A DNA stretch of 64,000 bases from Daejeonella sp. JGW-45 (GCF_029360805.1 NZ_JARKNC010000010.1:547287-611286), one strand, 5' to 3'; shown: positions 9,153 through 17,526, numbered from the stretch's first letter. Translations and numbers: made by a program. The notes: generated from the letters alone by a model not told the origin.

Positions 9153-9623
9153 TTATTTAAGGGTTTCTACAACTTTACCGCAGGTAAGCATAGCGCTGCC
9201 GTAATAAGGGTTCTTAATCGCAGGCTCTTTACTAAGCCAGCTGGCTTTCTTCATCGGGCAATACGCCTTATAAATATCACCGTGACCAAGTTTTGTAACT
9301 TTGGCTAAGGCGGCCATATTTTCAGAGAAAGCCGAGAAAAGTTCTCTTTGCTTTTTCAGATCTTTAGCGTTTGCGATAGCAGCAGCATCCTTGACCAACA
9401 GTGCCCGGTTGTCATCTGGGAGGTTTTTTGCATCAACAGAAGCAGCTGTTTTGACAAATTCAGCAGCATGAGTTGCAGCTAGGTCAGCTTTGCTGGCTAC
9501 TAAAGCATCTTTGATTGCATAATAGTGGGTAAGCAGGTCGCCGTGAAGGGTCGGTCTATCTAGCGCATAGGATTGCACCAGTCCGGTTGCAATGAATGCA
9601 ACTATAAAAAATATCTTTTTCAT
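9153..9623 (-). CDS. Secreted DUF3347 protein, second copy
   Basis: This 156-residue protein has a cleavable leader (FIVAFIATGLVQSYA) instead of a lipobox. The DUF3347 domain contains THYYAIKDALVASK, then YCPMKKASWLSKE and SAMLTCGKVVETL near the end, matching the Cys-Met and Cys-Gly positions of the copy at 8440-9006. It is therefore a paralogue that is soluble in the periplasm, while the other copy is membrane-anchored. A copper-chaperone role is inferred from context and the conserved Cys/Met residues. Confidence 0.83.
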   Translation of the reverse strand: MKKIFFIVAFIATGLVQSYALDRPTLHGDLLTHYYAIKDALVASKADLAATHAAEFVKTAASVDAKNLPDDNRALLVKDAAAIANAKDLKKQRELFSAFSENMAALAKVTKLGHGDIYKAYCPMKKASWLSKEPAIKNPYYGSAMLTCGKVVETLK

Positions 9624-9706
9624 TTTGAAATGATTTTAATGTTTAAAGCAAATAATTACTTGCATGGCTCAAATAATGACCATGGGTATCAAACTTTAAA
9701 CAAAAA

Positions 9707-10231
9707 TCAAATCAGGAAACTCTGGATAGCTATACGGGTATCCGCTATGGGCGGATGGTGATTTCGTACAAAATATTTATTGCTGGGTAAGTGAAGATCA
9801 GATTCCAGCACATCTCTATTAAAGGTGGTTATAAACCCTAACGTAACGAACAGGGGCTCTAAATTGTAATTAAAAAATTGCGGCGCACGTTTCTCACCTT
9901 TTTCAAATTTAGCTACTTCATCCTTACAGCAATTGTCCTCGGGGTTTTCCTGGGGATTGCTAACTTGTTTATGGTGATTAGCCTCTTCCTGGTGGTGGTC
10001 AGACGGCTTCTGGTGAGGGCTTACTGGAGTCTGATGATGATCAGCAGAAGCGGCATGCACATGAGATTTGCCATGCTCATGGCTTTTTTGTTGATGACCG
10101 GTCGGTTCTTTATGGTGATCGGCGTTCAAGGTCGTATTTAACCCTACAGAACAAGCGAACCCTACAATCGTACTCAGGGAGAATACGAATAGCAAAAAGG
10201 CTGCTTTAAACTGTATGGATGAAATTCTCAT
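9707..10231 (-). CDS. His-rich secreted protein (HYC_CC_PP-like)
   Basis: This 174-residue protein has a leader (about 8-26), then about 70 residues dense in His (ADHHKE, GHQQKSHEHGKSHVH, SDHHQEEANHHK), a Cys-Cys pair (NCCKDEVAKFEKGE) and a C-terminus with NHHPPI. This arrangement resembles the small HYC_CC_PP family found beside metal efflux genes in Bacteroidota, although the expected HYC triplet is not obvious here. It probably binds copper or zinc in the periplasm. It is the first gene of the leftward block, preceded by a TATCTTTG promoter element. Confidence 0.65.
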   Translation of the reverse strand: MRISSIQFKAAFLLFVFSLSTIVGFACSVGLNTTLNADHHKEPTGHQQKSHEHGKSHVHAASADHHQTPVSPHQKPSDHHQEEANHHKQVSNPQENPEDNCCKDEVAKFEKGEKRAPQFFNYNLEPLFVTLGFITTFNRDVLESDLHLPSNKYFVRNHHPPIADTRIAIQSFLI

Positions 10232-10265
10232 TAAAACAATATGTTGTTAAGTTGAATTAGTGCAA

Positions 10266-10273
10266 CAAAGATA
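10266..10273 (-). promoter_or_regulatory. Candidate -7 promoter element for the leftward metal block
   Basis: On the minus strand the sequence is TATCTTTG, an exact match to the Bacteroidota TAnnTTTG -7 motif, 35 bases before the start at 10231. No convincing -33 TTTG at the usual spacing was found. Confidence 0.5.
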
Positions 10274-10349
10274 ACTATCAAATGGTTTACTTTATTATAT
10301 AATAGATCGGAAAGTTTATATAATTATAATGTACTTCAGAATTACAATA

Positions 10350-11576
10350 TTAAAAGTATGTAGATACACCAAACTGAAAACCTGCCAGTTTAGCTGCTGG
10401 ATTGCCCAGAAGATCGGTTTGCCAATTATACCGGTAGTTTAACCTGATAACGGTTTGGGGCGTAGGCCTGAAACTGACAGCCGGAATTATCGAGTAAATA
10501 TGATCCGAAATATTACCGCTCGTTGAACTAAAATTCCCTTTGTTCCAATCTACGTATTCCATTCTGATGGCCGCGTTCAAAACAGCCCGTTCAAAGCCGA
10601 ATAATGGCTTCTTTATCAAGGGTTGCACAATATCAATAAAGCCTCCTTGTTGTTTACCTCCAAACTGCTCGGTATAAGTTGCAGGCACATCGACATTTAC
10701 CCAGGCCCACTCGGCATTAACGAACGTATTCAGTTTGGGTATAATGGTATTGAAATCAATTGCGAAGACATTCAAACGTCTTTTTTCGTCAAGAACAAGT
10801 CCATCATCCTGAAATTTATTATAAATACCTCCCATATAAGATAATCCAAGTTCACCAATCTTGCTGTTTCGTAAGGCTACTTTCCCGGTTAATAAAGGCG
10901 CTCCGTTGAAGCTTTCCTCGAAGCGATCCCGGTTAGCTTTAGAAGCCGGTAAAAAAGTCCTGTTCTCGGAGTTAGCGATAATGGTCTCGTCAAAGCCATT
11001 AGTTAAATATGCCTCATAAGCGTATACCCAGTTCTTAAGATACTTTTTCCCGAAGACCCCGAACCCTACATTGCTCCATGTTGCAGGAAGCATTTGTGTG
11101 GCAGATATAGGTCTATCAACAAACTCCCATTTGGGGCCGTCATGGTTTTGGTTGAATGCACCAATAGGATTCATGACGATTCCACCCCTTAAATTCAGTA
11201 AGGGATTAAATTCAAAATCTATAGAAGCGAACTCAATGTTGATCTCCTTTGTACCGTCTTCAAACTCCAGTTCTGATAGAAACTTAATTCGTTTTGCAAT
11301 ACCCGAGGATACAAATAGAGTAAGCCTTCGCATTTGAAACTGGTGGCCTTCCGTTACACCATCCGAACCTAAATACTGGTAGTTTGCCTCTGCGTATCCT
11401 CCAAGTGCGACCGGGAGCTTTGCAACCTGAAGGAAAGGACGGTCATAGACTGCGTCCATATTTAATTTGATACGTGCAGAGTCTCTATCAGGAACCCGCA
11501 GTAAGTCGGGATCAATTTGAGCGAAGCCTTGTTTAGCAAGAAGTACTATTAAAAATAAGGTAAGGAGTTTCTTCAT
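10350..11576 (-). CDS. Outer-membrane porin (OprO/OprP-like)
   Basis: This 408-residue protein has a signal peptide ending in GFAQ, followed by alternating amphipathic strands with aromatic ends, and it closes with an aromatic residue (FGVSTYF), as outer-membrane barrels do. Segments such as GGYAEANYQYLGSDG, FLSELEFEDGTKE and MNPIGAFNQNHDGP match the phosphate-selective porin O/P family in Bacteroidota. Substrate is unknown. It overlaps the upstream Rieske gene by 4 bp (ATGA), so translation is coupled. Together with the di-haem cytochrome it may serve metal or redox traffic across the outer membrane. Confidence 0.8.
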   Translation of the reverse strand: MKKLLTLFLIVLLAKQGFAQIDPDLLRVPDRDSARIKLNMDAVYDRPFLQVAKLPVALGGYAEANYQYLGSDGVTEGHQFQMRRLTLFVSSGIAKRIKFLSELEFEDGTKEINIEFASIDFEFNPLLNLRGGIVMNPIGAFNQNHDGPKWEFVDRPISATQMLPATWSNVGFGVFGKKYLKNWVYAYEAYLTNGFDETIIANSENRTFLPASKANRDRFEESFNGAPLLTGKVALRNSKIGELGLSYMGGIYNKFQDDGLVLDEKRRLNVFAIDFNTIIPKLNTFVNAEWAWVNVDVPATYTEQFGGKQQGGFIDIVQPLIKKPLFGFERAVLNAAIRMEYVDWNKGNFSSTSGNISDHIYSIIPAVSFRPTPQTVIRLNYRYNWQTDLLGNPAAKLAGFQFGVSTYF

Positions 11577-12022
11577 GATTGCTTTCTCATATCTATGAAT
11601 ATATCGTTACTAGACACCAGGACTGGAAATGTCCTGAGATTATCGTCAGCAGGCCCGTTTGTAACCTGGCCTTTATTATTAAACTCGCTTCCATGAGCCG
11701 GACACTGAAGGAAATCTCCGGATGCCTGTAGTTCTGTTCCCTGGTGAGTACACCTCATCCACAGCGCGGTATAATCCTGTTCGCTAAAACGGTAAACACA
11801 TATTGGATATTTAAAGGCCTCATTTCTTATGATGAGGAACGACAGGTAGGCTTTGCTTCCCTTCCCTGTGATTTTAAACTCAGATTTGTTTAATCTTAGT
11901 CCGTCTTTTTCAACAGTTCCGGTTAGGTATCTGGTGCTGGTGCATGAGCTAAGCAACGCTGGCATAACTGCTATAGACAAACAGGCAGTACAGCCTTTAG
12001 CGATAAAATTTCTTCTGTCCAT
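11573..12022 (-). CDS. Rieske [2Fe-2S] protein with Tat leader
   Basis: From the ATG at 12022 the protein is 149 residues. A TTG start at 12037 would overlap the previous gene and is less likely, since the ATG follows the upstream stop by one base. DRRNFIAKG is a Tat-type leader with a nearby LSSC that could be a lipobox. The cluster ligands are in CTHQG (near 107) and CPAHGSEF (near 125), giving the Cys-His/Cys-His pair of Rieske centres. It probably carries electrons in the periplasm between the di-haem cytochrome and another partner. Confidence in the fold is high, in the partner low. Confidence 0.9.
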   Translation of the reverse strand: MDRRNFIAKGCTACLSIAVMPALLSSCTSTRYLTGTVEKDGLRLNKSEFKITGKGSKAYLSFLIIRNEAFKYPICVYRFSEQDYTALWMRCTHQGTELQASGDFLQCPAHGSEFNNKGQVTNGPADDNLRTFPVLVSSNDIFIDMRKQS

Positions 12023-12023
12023 T

Positions 12024-13223
12024 TTATAATGATTCAAGGAACTTAATCAGTTTAGCTTTATCGTTGGATGGGAGCTGCTGGAATTTATTCTTGCTTTGTT
12101 CAGCTTCACCACCATGCAACAAGATAGCCTGGTCGATAGTTTTTGCTCTCCCATCGTGTAAAAGATGATACCCACCTCCCTGAGAATTCTTGGATAAACC
12201 TAAACCCCATAAAGCAGGTGTCCGCCATTCGGGTGTCATTGCTGTACCTTCGGTATATTTATCATCAAGTGCTTGACCCATGTCATGAAGGAGGAAATCC
12301 GTGTATGGTGCGAAGGTCTTGTTAGCCAGGGCAGCTATATTGGACGGCCCTGTTTGTAACTGCGGAGTATGGCATTTTCCACAGGAAATATTCAGAAACA
12401 GCTGTTTACCAGCAATCACGTCGGCATTATTCTGATTTCGTTGTATAGGTGCTTTTAATGTTTTGAGATAAAATACTACATCCAAAACTTTCTGATTTGA
12501 AATTTCAGGGTCTATCTCCTGATTGTCGTAGGTATTATAATGTTCGTAAGTAGAGTTAACTCCCATGTCCTGGTTGTAAGCATTGGCGGTCTGCTGTAAG
12601 AGATCGTAGACCGAAGCCTTCTTCCCAAACCGGCCGATGTATTTCCCATTGCGAACGATTGTCCCTGGTCTTAATTCGGAATATTGAGTGATGTTTATCC
12701 AATTAGGTCTTCCTGAAATACCGTCTCCATCAGCATCATTTGCGTCTGCCAATGCCGTAATAGACGCATCTGATATGGCTTCGAAAAACCCAAGCCCCGT
12801 ATTTGCCGGCGGAGTAAAGTTCGAAAATGTTGCCCCGACGGGTATTTTCTCCGGTTGAAAACCCGGTATCGCTCGGTTTTGCAATTGTGGCCCGCCGATT
12901 AGCAAAAACTTATTACCCAATGTATCACTTTGCCCAAAGCGGGTTAGCGTGGTAAAAGGGTGGCCTTTGCCATCCCCGGCATGACAGCTTCCGCAGGAGT
13001 TGGCTACAAACATTGGCCCTAATCCATTAGCCGATGAAAACACATCGCCATTAAAAGCCACATCGCCATTCAGGAAAAGACGATTTTGCTCAGGTGTTAA
13101 TCCCTCGATAGGGCCGTCAAGGATCTCATCATCAGCCGGAGCGTTCGGAATAATCTTTTCACAGGAAGTACCTATGGCTATTAGGCACCCGATAATTATT
13201 AAAATCTTAAACTTATTCTTCAT
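12024..13223 (-). CDS. Di-haem cytochrome c oxidoreductase (DUF1111/DHOR type), lipoprotein
   Basis: This 399-residue protein has a leader with an IGTSC lipobox. It has two CxxCH haem sites, NSCGSCHAGDG near 78 and SCGKCHTP near 282. GLGFFEAISD, DADGDGISGRPN and WRTPALWGLG match di-haem oxidoreductases of the DUF1111 (thiol oxidoreductase-like) group. It would act in the periplasm on the outer face of the inner membrane. It is first in an operon with a Rieske protein and porin, under a promoter next to a palindrome that I assign to the divergent DtxR-like regulator, so iron or manganese control is likely. Confidence 0.9.
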   Translation of the reverse strand: MKNKFKILIIIGCLIAIGTSCEKIIPNAPADDEILDGPIEGLTPEQNRLFLNGDVAFNGDVFSSANGLGPMFVANSCGSCHAGDGKGHPFTTLTRFGQSDTLGNKFLLIGGPQLQNRAIPGFQPEKIPVGATFSNFTPPANTGLGFFEAISDASITALADANDADGDGISGRPNWINITQYSELRPGTIVRNGKYIGRFGKKASVYDLLQQTANAYNQDMGVNSTYEHYNTYDNQEIDPEISNQKVLDVVFYLKTLKAPIQRNQNNADVIAGKQLFLNISCGKCHTPQLQTGPSNIAALANKTFAPYTDFLLHDMGQALDDKYTEGTAMTPEWRTPALWGLGLSKNSQGGGYHLLHDGRAKTIDQAILLHGGEAEQSKNKFQQLPSNDKAKLIKFLESL

Positions 13224-13243
13224 TGAATGATTGCTTAGACAAA

Positions 13244-13251
13244 CAAAGATA
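13244..13251 (-). promoter_or_regulatory. -7 promoter element of the di-haem cytochrome operon
   Basis: Minus-strand TATCTTTG fits TAnnTTTG, 20 bases before the start at 13223. A TTTG lies 15 bases upstream of it, at the edge of the palindrome at 13268-13305. Confidence 0.55.
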
Positions 13252-13267
13252 TAATTATTTGATTTGC

Positions 13268-13305
13268 AAAACTATTATTTTAGGCTTATCTAAAATAATA
13301 GTTTT
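13268..13305. promoter_or_regulatory. Perfect palindromic operator between divergent genes (DtxR/MntR-type)
   Basis: AAAACTATTATTTTAG and CTAAAATAATAGTTTT are exact reverse complements separated by six bases (GCTTAT). The core TTTTAGGCTTATCTAAAA resembles metalloregulator boxes of the DtxR family, with TTAGG and CTAA half sites. It sits between the di-haem cytochrome operon and the DtxR-like gene, so binding would control both. Confidence 0.75.
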
Positions 13306-13342
13306 ATGACCCTTTTTCTTATTTTGCATAAAATCTAAATTG

Positions 13343-14011
13343 ATGCATACTTTTACTGAGGAAAACTATCTTAAAGCCATCTACAAGTTAGAGGAACAGA
13401 CAGGGGAGACTGTTATAAATTCAGACCTGGCAAAGGCGTTATCTATACATTCAGCGACTGTGACGGACATGCTGAAAAAGATGTCTCAAAAAAAGTTGAT
13501 TACCTACGAAAAGTCAAAAGGCTTTGAACTTACTGATAAGGGTAAGAAGCTAGCTATCGGCATTATCCGAAGACATCGGTTATGGGAGGTTTTTCTAGTC
13601 GAGAATCTAGCCTTTGGATGGGATGAGGTACATGATATGGCTGAACAATTGGAACACATACAAAGCGAAGATCTAATAAACCGTCTTGACCGGTATTTAG
13701 GGCATCCAAAAGCCGATCCTCATGGTGATCCTATCCCCAATGAAAAAGGTGTATTTGCAAAGTCAAAAGCTACTCTCTTATCAACATTAAATACGGGAAC
13801 AAGCTGTGTATTTTCTGGTGTAACTGATCATTCAGCAACTTTCCTCTCTTACCTGGATAAAGTAAAGCTTAGTCTGGGTGATACTATAAAGATCATTGAA
13901 ATAGAAGAATACGACAAGAGTTTTATTTTGGGATTAGAAGGCCGCAAAAGCATCACAATAAGCAGTAAAATTGCTAATAGTATACTGGTTGTTGCAGAAC
14001 CTTCAAAATAA
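13343..14011 (+). CDS. DtxR/MntR-family metal-dependent transcriptional regulator
   Basis: From the ATG at 13343 the protein has 222 residues; a TTG three bases earlier is unlikely. The N-terminal winged helix contains TEENYLKAIYKLEEQTGE and SIHSATVTDMLKKMSQK. The dimerisation region has IIRRHRLWEVFLVE, GHPKADPHGDPIP and conserved Glu/His metal ligands. About 70 C-terminal residues form an SH3-like (FeoA-type) domain. Family members repress genes when Fe(II) or Mn(II) is bound. It is transcribed divergently from the di-haem/Rieske/porin operon, with the palindrome at 13268-13305 between them, so self-control plus control of that operon is the simplest reading. Confidence 0.92.
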   Translation: MHTFTEENYLKAIYKLEEQTGETVINSDLAKALSIHSATVTDMLKKMSQKKLITYEKSKGFELTDKGKKLAIGIIRRHRLWEVFLVENLAFGWDEVHDMAEQLEHIQSEDLINRLDRYLGHPKADPHGDPIPNEKGVFAKSKATLLSTLNTGTSCVFSGVTDHSATFLSYLDKVKLSLGDTIKIIEIEEYDKSFILGLEGRKSITISSKIANSILVVAEPSK

Positions 14012-14027
14012 AAGGTAATAGAAGTTC

Positions 14028-14160
14028 TTAGTGTTCATCGCCCCAAACCTTTTCAGGATCATTCGAATTAGCGGCAGCACTATTCCTTCCCGAACTTAGA
14101 TAATATCCTGTTATACCAAGCGTTACCGCGATTCCAAAAATAAGATACCTCCCAGGTAAA
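14028..14160 (-). other. Displaced C-terminal coding segment of the APC permease
   Basis: In the frame shifted by one base from the annotated permease, codons continue as PGRYLIFGIAVTLGITGYYL, a plausible last membrane helix, and end with EKVWGDEH and a stop at 14028-14030. The annotated frame instead gives an unhelical tail. The run of three A (plus strand) at 14158-14160 is the likely site of a one-base insertion. Confidence 0.75.
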
Positions 14161-15351
14161 CTGGGTAGCTAAAAGGCCCGAAACAATTACCCCGAATGCA
14201 GGAAGAACTGGAAATTTATCTATCCTTAATGGAACTGAAAAAGGTCTTTTAAGTGTTGGATGCTTATAACGCAAGACAATAACCGCAAGGTTAACGAATG
14301 CAAAAACGAGCATCGCCCCCAGGGATGATACCGAAGCTACCAACTTTATCTGTCCAAAAGGGATAAAAAGTCCAACAATTGCCGCCAGCACTAAGGCTGC
14401 TACCCATGGTGCCTGCTGCTTATTTAGTTTAGAGAGCATTGCGGGCATGTCGCCTTTGCTTGCCATGCCGTACATCATTCTGCTTACCGATAAGGAAGCG
14501 CTTAAAGAAACATTAGCGGTAGCTAATAAAGCTGCAACACCAATTACAGGCCCCATCCAACTATAACGATTTGAGCCAGCCAGGGCAAGAGGAGAGCCGG
14601 AACTTGCTAGTGCTTCTGGTGTTGCCAGCGCAAGAGCAGAAAATACGATCAGAAGATAAATTACTGTAGTGAAAACAAGACTGAAAATAAAAGCAAGAGG
14701 AATATTCCTTCCCGGATTTTTTGCTTCCTCGGCAAGGGTTGCCATATGTTCATAGCCGGTATATACATAAAAGACGATTGCTACAGAAGTAAATATTTCT
14801 GAGCCTAAGCTAAATTTATGCTGAAATACATTCCCGAAGTTTGGAGAAGTTATTCCGGCCACAACAAGCATAACTAATCCTAATATCTGTGCAGAGGTGA
14901 AAGTTATATTTACTACAGAAGATTTTTTTATACCGGACAGATTAAACAGGGTAATTACAGCTAAAAGAGCGTAGGCGATAAGCATTTCTGGAATGTCAAT
15001 AAACCCGCTAAAGTATCCTGCAAAAGCCAAAAGAACTGTGGCAAAAGTGGCCGTTCCGTGTATGGTGATAAAATAACCCGTAATAAATGGAATAACTTTT
15101 TTCTTGGGGAAGGCGTTACTCAAAAAAACATATTCTGCACCAGCTTTAGGGAAAGTAGAAGAAAGTTCTGCATAGGATAAAGCTGAAAAGGTGGCAGCTA
15201 TCGTAGCTAAAACAAAGGCGATCCACATATTATACCCTGCTTCACCAGCCACTACACCAATTATAGCGTAAATACCTGCACCAACAATAGTTCCGACCCC
15301 ATAAAATGTTAATGGGATTAACCCTAATGCCTTCTTAAGCTTTTCAGCCAT
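14080..15351 (-). CDS. APC-superfamily amino acid permease, frameshifted near its 3' end
   Basis: This 423-residue frame shows eleven to twelve membrane helices and the APC start pattern GLIPLTFYGVGTIVGAGIYA. It also has FVLATIAATFSALSYAEL, GYEHMATLAEEAKNPGRNIP and RMMYGMASKGDMP, which match the cationic/neutral amino acid permease group. Substrate cannot be read from sequence. The final roughly 30 residues (WEVSYFWNRGNAWYNRI) look wrong for a membrane helix, and the proper helix is present one frame over (see 14028-14160). So the gene probably suffered a single-base insertion or contains a sequencing error, and the native product would end at 14028. It stands alone between a regulator and a divergent ferritin-like pair. 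Confidence 0.88.
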   Translation of the reverse strand: MAEKLKKALGLIPLTFYGVGTIVGAGIYAIIGVVAGEAGYNMWIAFVLATIAATFSALSYAELSSTFPKAGAEYVFLSNAFPKKKVIPFITGYFITIHGTATFATVLLAFAGYFSGFIDIPEMLIAYALLAVITLFNLSGIKKSSVVNITFTSAQILGLVMLVVAGITSPNFGNVFQHKFSLGSEIFTSVAIVFYVYTGYEHMATLAEEAKNPGRNIPLAFIFSLVFTTVIYLLIVFSALALATPEALASSGSPLALAGSNRYSWMGPVIGVAALLATANVSLSASLSVSRMMYGMASKGDMPAMLSKLNKQQAPWVAALVLAAIVGLFIPFGQIKLVASVSSLGAMLVFAFVNLAVIVLRYKHPTLKRPFSVPLRIDKFPVLPAFGVIVSGLLATQFTWEVSYFWNRGNAWYNRILSKFGKE

Positions 15352-15561
15352 CTGATAATTGGACTTAAATGTGTTCTGGAATACTGTTTGAGCTAAAGTG
15401 TTAATACATCAAGATTGACTTTTTGTTCTCAACAGATCAAAAACAGTTTGGAATAAGAGTTGTTCCTGAAGTGCAACACCAATAAACTATTTTCTATTTC
15501 TTGATGCGTGTATTCTGGCTGCGCTAGTATCAGACAATTCATATCAACAGTCATTATAAAT

Positions 15562-15822
15562 ATGAGAGAGACTTTGTATTTCTACTTCGCAATTTGTATT
15601 GCCGCTTTAGTTTTGAAATACCTAAGTGTTTTGGCATCAAAAATTATTAATCATGGCCATTCGCTTGATCATGAACAGCAACATGATTTGGGCAATTACA
15701 TAAAAATACTAATTTTGATCTTGTTAGGATTAGGTATCTGGTACCTGGCTAATTCAGGACTAAATATTAAAGAGGCCTCAGCAGTTTGGGCATATTATTC
15801 AGTTAATTTTTCAAAAATGTAA
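15562..15822 (+). CDS. Small two-helix membrane protein upstream of the EncFtn gene
   Basis: This 86-residue protein starts at the ATG at 15562; a longer GTG-started frame from 15508 has an unconvincing N-terminus. It has a hydrophobic segment at about 5-25, a His-rich loop (NHGHSLDHEQQHD) and a second hydrophobic segment near 47-62. No family was recognised. It ends 4 bp before the ferritin-like gene, so the two are very likely co-transcribed. The His cluster between two helices could bind metal and deliver it to the ferritin, which is speculation. Confidence 0.65.
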   Translation: MRETLYFYFAICIAALVLKYLSVLASKIINHGHSLDHEQQHDLGNYIKILILILLGLGIWYLANSGLNIKEASAVWAYYSVNFSKM

Positions 15823-15826
15823 ACCT

Positions 15827-16141
15827 ATGGGATTTGACCAATACCACGAACCCCCCAATGAACTATCTGATGAAACCAGAACGTTCGCAAGAATGATGTT
15901 ATCTTTAATTGAAGAGGCAGAAGCAATTGATTGGTACGAACAGCGTATATCTGTTGAAAAGGATAAGCAGGCTAAAGCAATAATGCAGAATGCTCAGCAG
16001 GAAGAGTTTAAGCACTTCGGCATGGATCTGGAATTCCTATTGCGCAAAAAACCTGAATGGCGCGCGGTCATGCAATCCATACTATTTACGAAGGGTGACA
16101 TTGTAAAACTGGGTAAAAAGGGTGAAGAAAAAATTGAATGA
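15827..16141 (+). CDS. Encapsulated-ferritin-like protein (EncFtn family)
   Basis: This 104-residue protein matches the two-helix EncFtn ferroxidase type. A first helix carries EEAEAIDWYEQR (residues 29-40) and a second carries EEFKHFGMDLEFLLRKK (59-75). In the well-studied Rhodospirillum protein the iron site uses E32, E62 and H65 with a nearby W38. The equivalents here would be E30, E60, H63 and W36, at identical spacing. Such proteins form annular decamers that oxidise Fe(II) and normally sit inside an encapsulin shell. No encapsulin gene is nearby, and the C-terminus (KKGEEKIE) lacks an obvious encapsulin-targeting peptide. The immediate upstream partner is a small membrane protein instead. 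Confidence 0.85.
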   Translation: MGFDQYHEPPNELSDETRTFARMMLSLIEEAEAIDWYEQRISVEKDKQAKAIMQNAQQEEFKHFGMDLEFLLRKKPEWRAVMQSILFTKGDIVKLGKKGEEKIE

Positions 16142-16152
16142 TTGCTAAGGGA

Positions 16153-16941
16153 CTATGCCTCATTCTTAGAATCGGTATGATCTACCCCCTTTAAAAGATC
16201 AGAAGTATCCACCCCTTCGCCATTGATAAATAAAAGGGTGTTACCTTCGATATTATTGATCACATCAGCGAATAAATCCATTGGCAAAGCGGGACAACCC
16301 TGACTTCTTCCAAGCCTACCGGTTCGGTTTATAAAGTCCTGACTAACGTAGTCTGCTCCGTGTACCACTATTGCTCTTTCTCTCGCCATACCATTTAAGT
16401 CGGCGTCCAGGCCATCCAATTTTAATGACCTTCCATGCTTTCCGGTATATACTTCAGCGGTGCTATAAAATCCGACGCTGCTTTGAAATGAATTTATCAC
16501 ATTGGAAAACTTTTTTGCAACAGCTTCCCCACTTCCTTGTCCGTGGGCGACAAATGTGTTAAATAAAACTTTCTGGGCTTTCAAATCAATAACCCATAAT
16601 CTTTTTTCAGTGCTGGGTTTAGAAAAATCTACAACTGAGAGTATCTCTTTTGTTCCGGGAAGCACATTTAAATCTTTTAAGTTATGGTATCCTGTCATCC
16701 CTTTAAGGAACACCTGATAATCCAGGCCTGAGGCAGCCAAACCTGACCTATTATAGACAGATAAGACATATTCGTTGAAAATTTCCCTTGGTGATATAGT
16801 TGCACTATCAACGGACTTGACTATGACTTTTTTACCTGCAGCACTACCACTCTCTTTACTAACGGTGTTTTTAAAACTCAAGGTTACAAGTGTAAGTAAT
16901 ACAATTACTATCAAGCTGCTCAATTTCCATCCTTTTCTCAT
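16153..16941 (-). CDS. Murein L,D-transpeptidase catalytic-domain protein (YkuD_2 type)
   Basis: This 262-residue exported protein has an N-terminal membrane segment (about 7-24). The catalytic region runs from LWVIDLKAQKVLFNTF through HGQGSGE to AIVVHGADYVS and GRLGRSQGCPALP. It contains the conserved His and the SxGC nucleophile typical of the YkuD_2 group. Members are predicted to act on peptidoglycan cross-links in the periplasm. It converges on the EncFtn gene, whose stop is 11 bp away, and has no operon partner. Confidence 0.88.
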   Translation of the reverse strand: MRKGWKLSSLIVIVLLTLVTLSFKNTVSKESGSAAGKKVIVKSVDSATISPREIFNEYVLSVYNRSGLAASGLDYQVFLKGMTGYHNLKDLNVLPGTKEILSVVDFSKPSTEKRLWVIDLKAQKVLFNTFVAHGQGSGEAVAKKFSNVINSFQSSVGFYSTAEVYTGKHGRSLKLDGLDADLNGMARERAIVVHGADYVSQDFINRTGRLGRSQGCPALPMDLFADVINNIEGNTLLFINGEGVDTSDLLKGVDHTDSKNEA

Positions 16942-17097
16942 AGTTTTCTTGTTTTTTTAACAATCATATAACGAATTTTCAGCCCTGAACTTATTGTTTA
17001 CTGCCTGATATTACTTTTTGCCGACAATTTTCGAGGATGCTTAATCGTCAGGAATTCCATCGTTAACTATTATTTATTACAAAGATAAGTCAGTACC

Positions 17098-17520
17098 CTA
17101 TGCAATGGAATTGCATTTATTACATAATCCTTTGATGATTAAGTCGACTTCCTCGGCCCTGAAGCTCTCCGGCAGCTTCATTGTTGGAATCGTTGTAGCA
17201 GGCAGACAAAACGTTTCTCTACACGAACTACAGTAAAAATGTGGATGAAGATCCTGATGCGCTTGCGAATCACACTCTTCTGCACACATGGCATATTTCG
17301 GAACTCCGGTGCCATCTTCGATCGAATGTACCAAGCCCTTTTCCTGGAATGTCTTCAGAGTTCGGTATACACTAACTCGATCAATGGGAGTTAATTCTCT
17401 TTCTATATCACTTAAACTTGTTGCAGCTTGCTGATCCAGCATAAAGTTTAGCACCAACATTCGGTTTGGTGTTGGATTAATCTCTTTTGAGATTAGGATG
17501 TTTTCAACTTCTGCTTTCAT
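17098..17520 (-). CDS. Fur-family transcriptional regulator
   Basis: This 140-residue protein has the Fur-type winged helix (TPNRMLVLNFMLDQ, DRVSVYRTLKTFQEKGLVH) in the first 70 residues. A metal-binding C-terminal part follows, with HPHFYCSSC near 94 and GLCNKCNS near the end, so two CxxC pairs hold structural zinc, while the HPHF histidines may sense metal. Whether it is Fur, Zur or PerR cannot be decided. It follows the PfkB kinase gene by 6 bp and is probably co-transcribed, an unusual pairing. Confidence 0.9.
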   Translation of the reverse strand: MKAEVENILISKEINPTPNRMLVLNFMLDQQAATSLSDIERELTPIDRVSVYRTLKTFQEKGLVHSIEDGTGVPKYAMCAEECDSQAHQDLHPHFYCSSCRETFCLPATTIPTMKLPESFRAEEVDLIIKGLCNKCNSIA

Positions 17521-17526
17521 TTTCGA

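Noticed and set aside
9878-10141. Plus-strand hydrophobic ORF opposite the His-rich protein
   Set aside because: It arises from reading the complement of repeated His codons, which yields Met/Val/Leu-like runs. There is no independent support.
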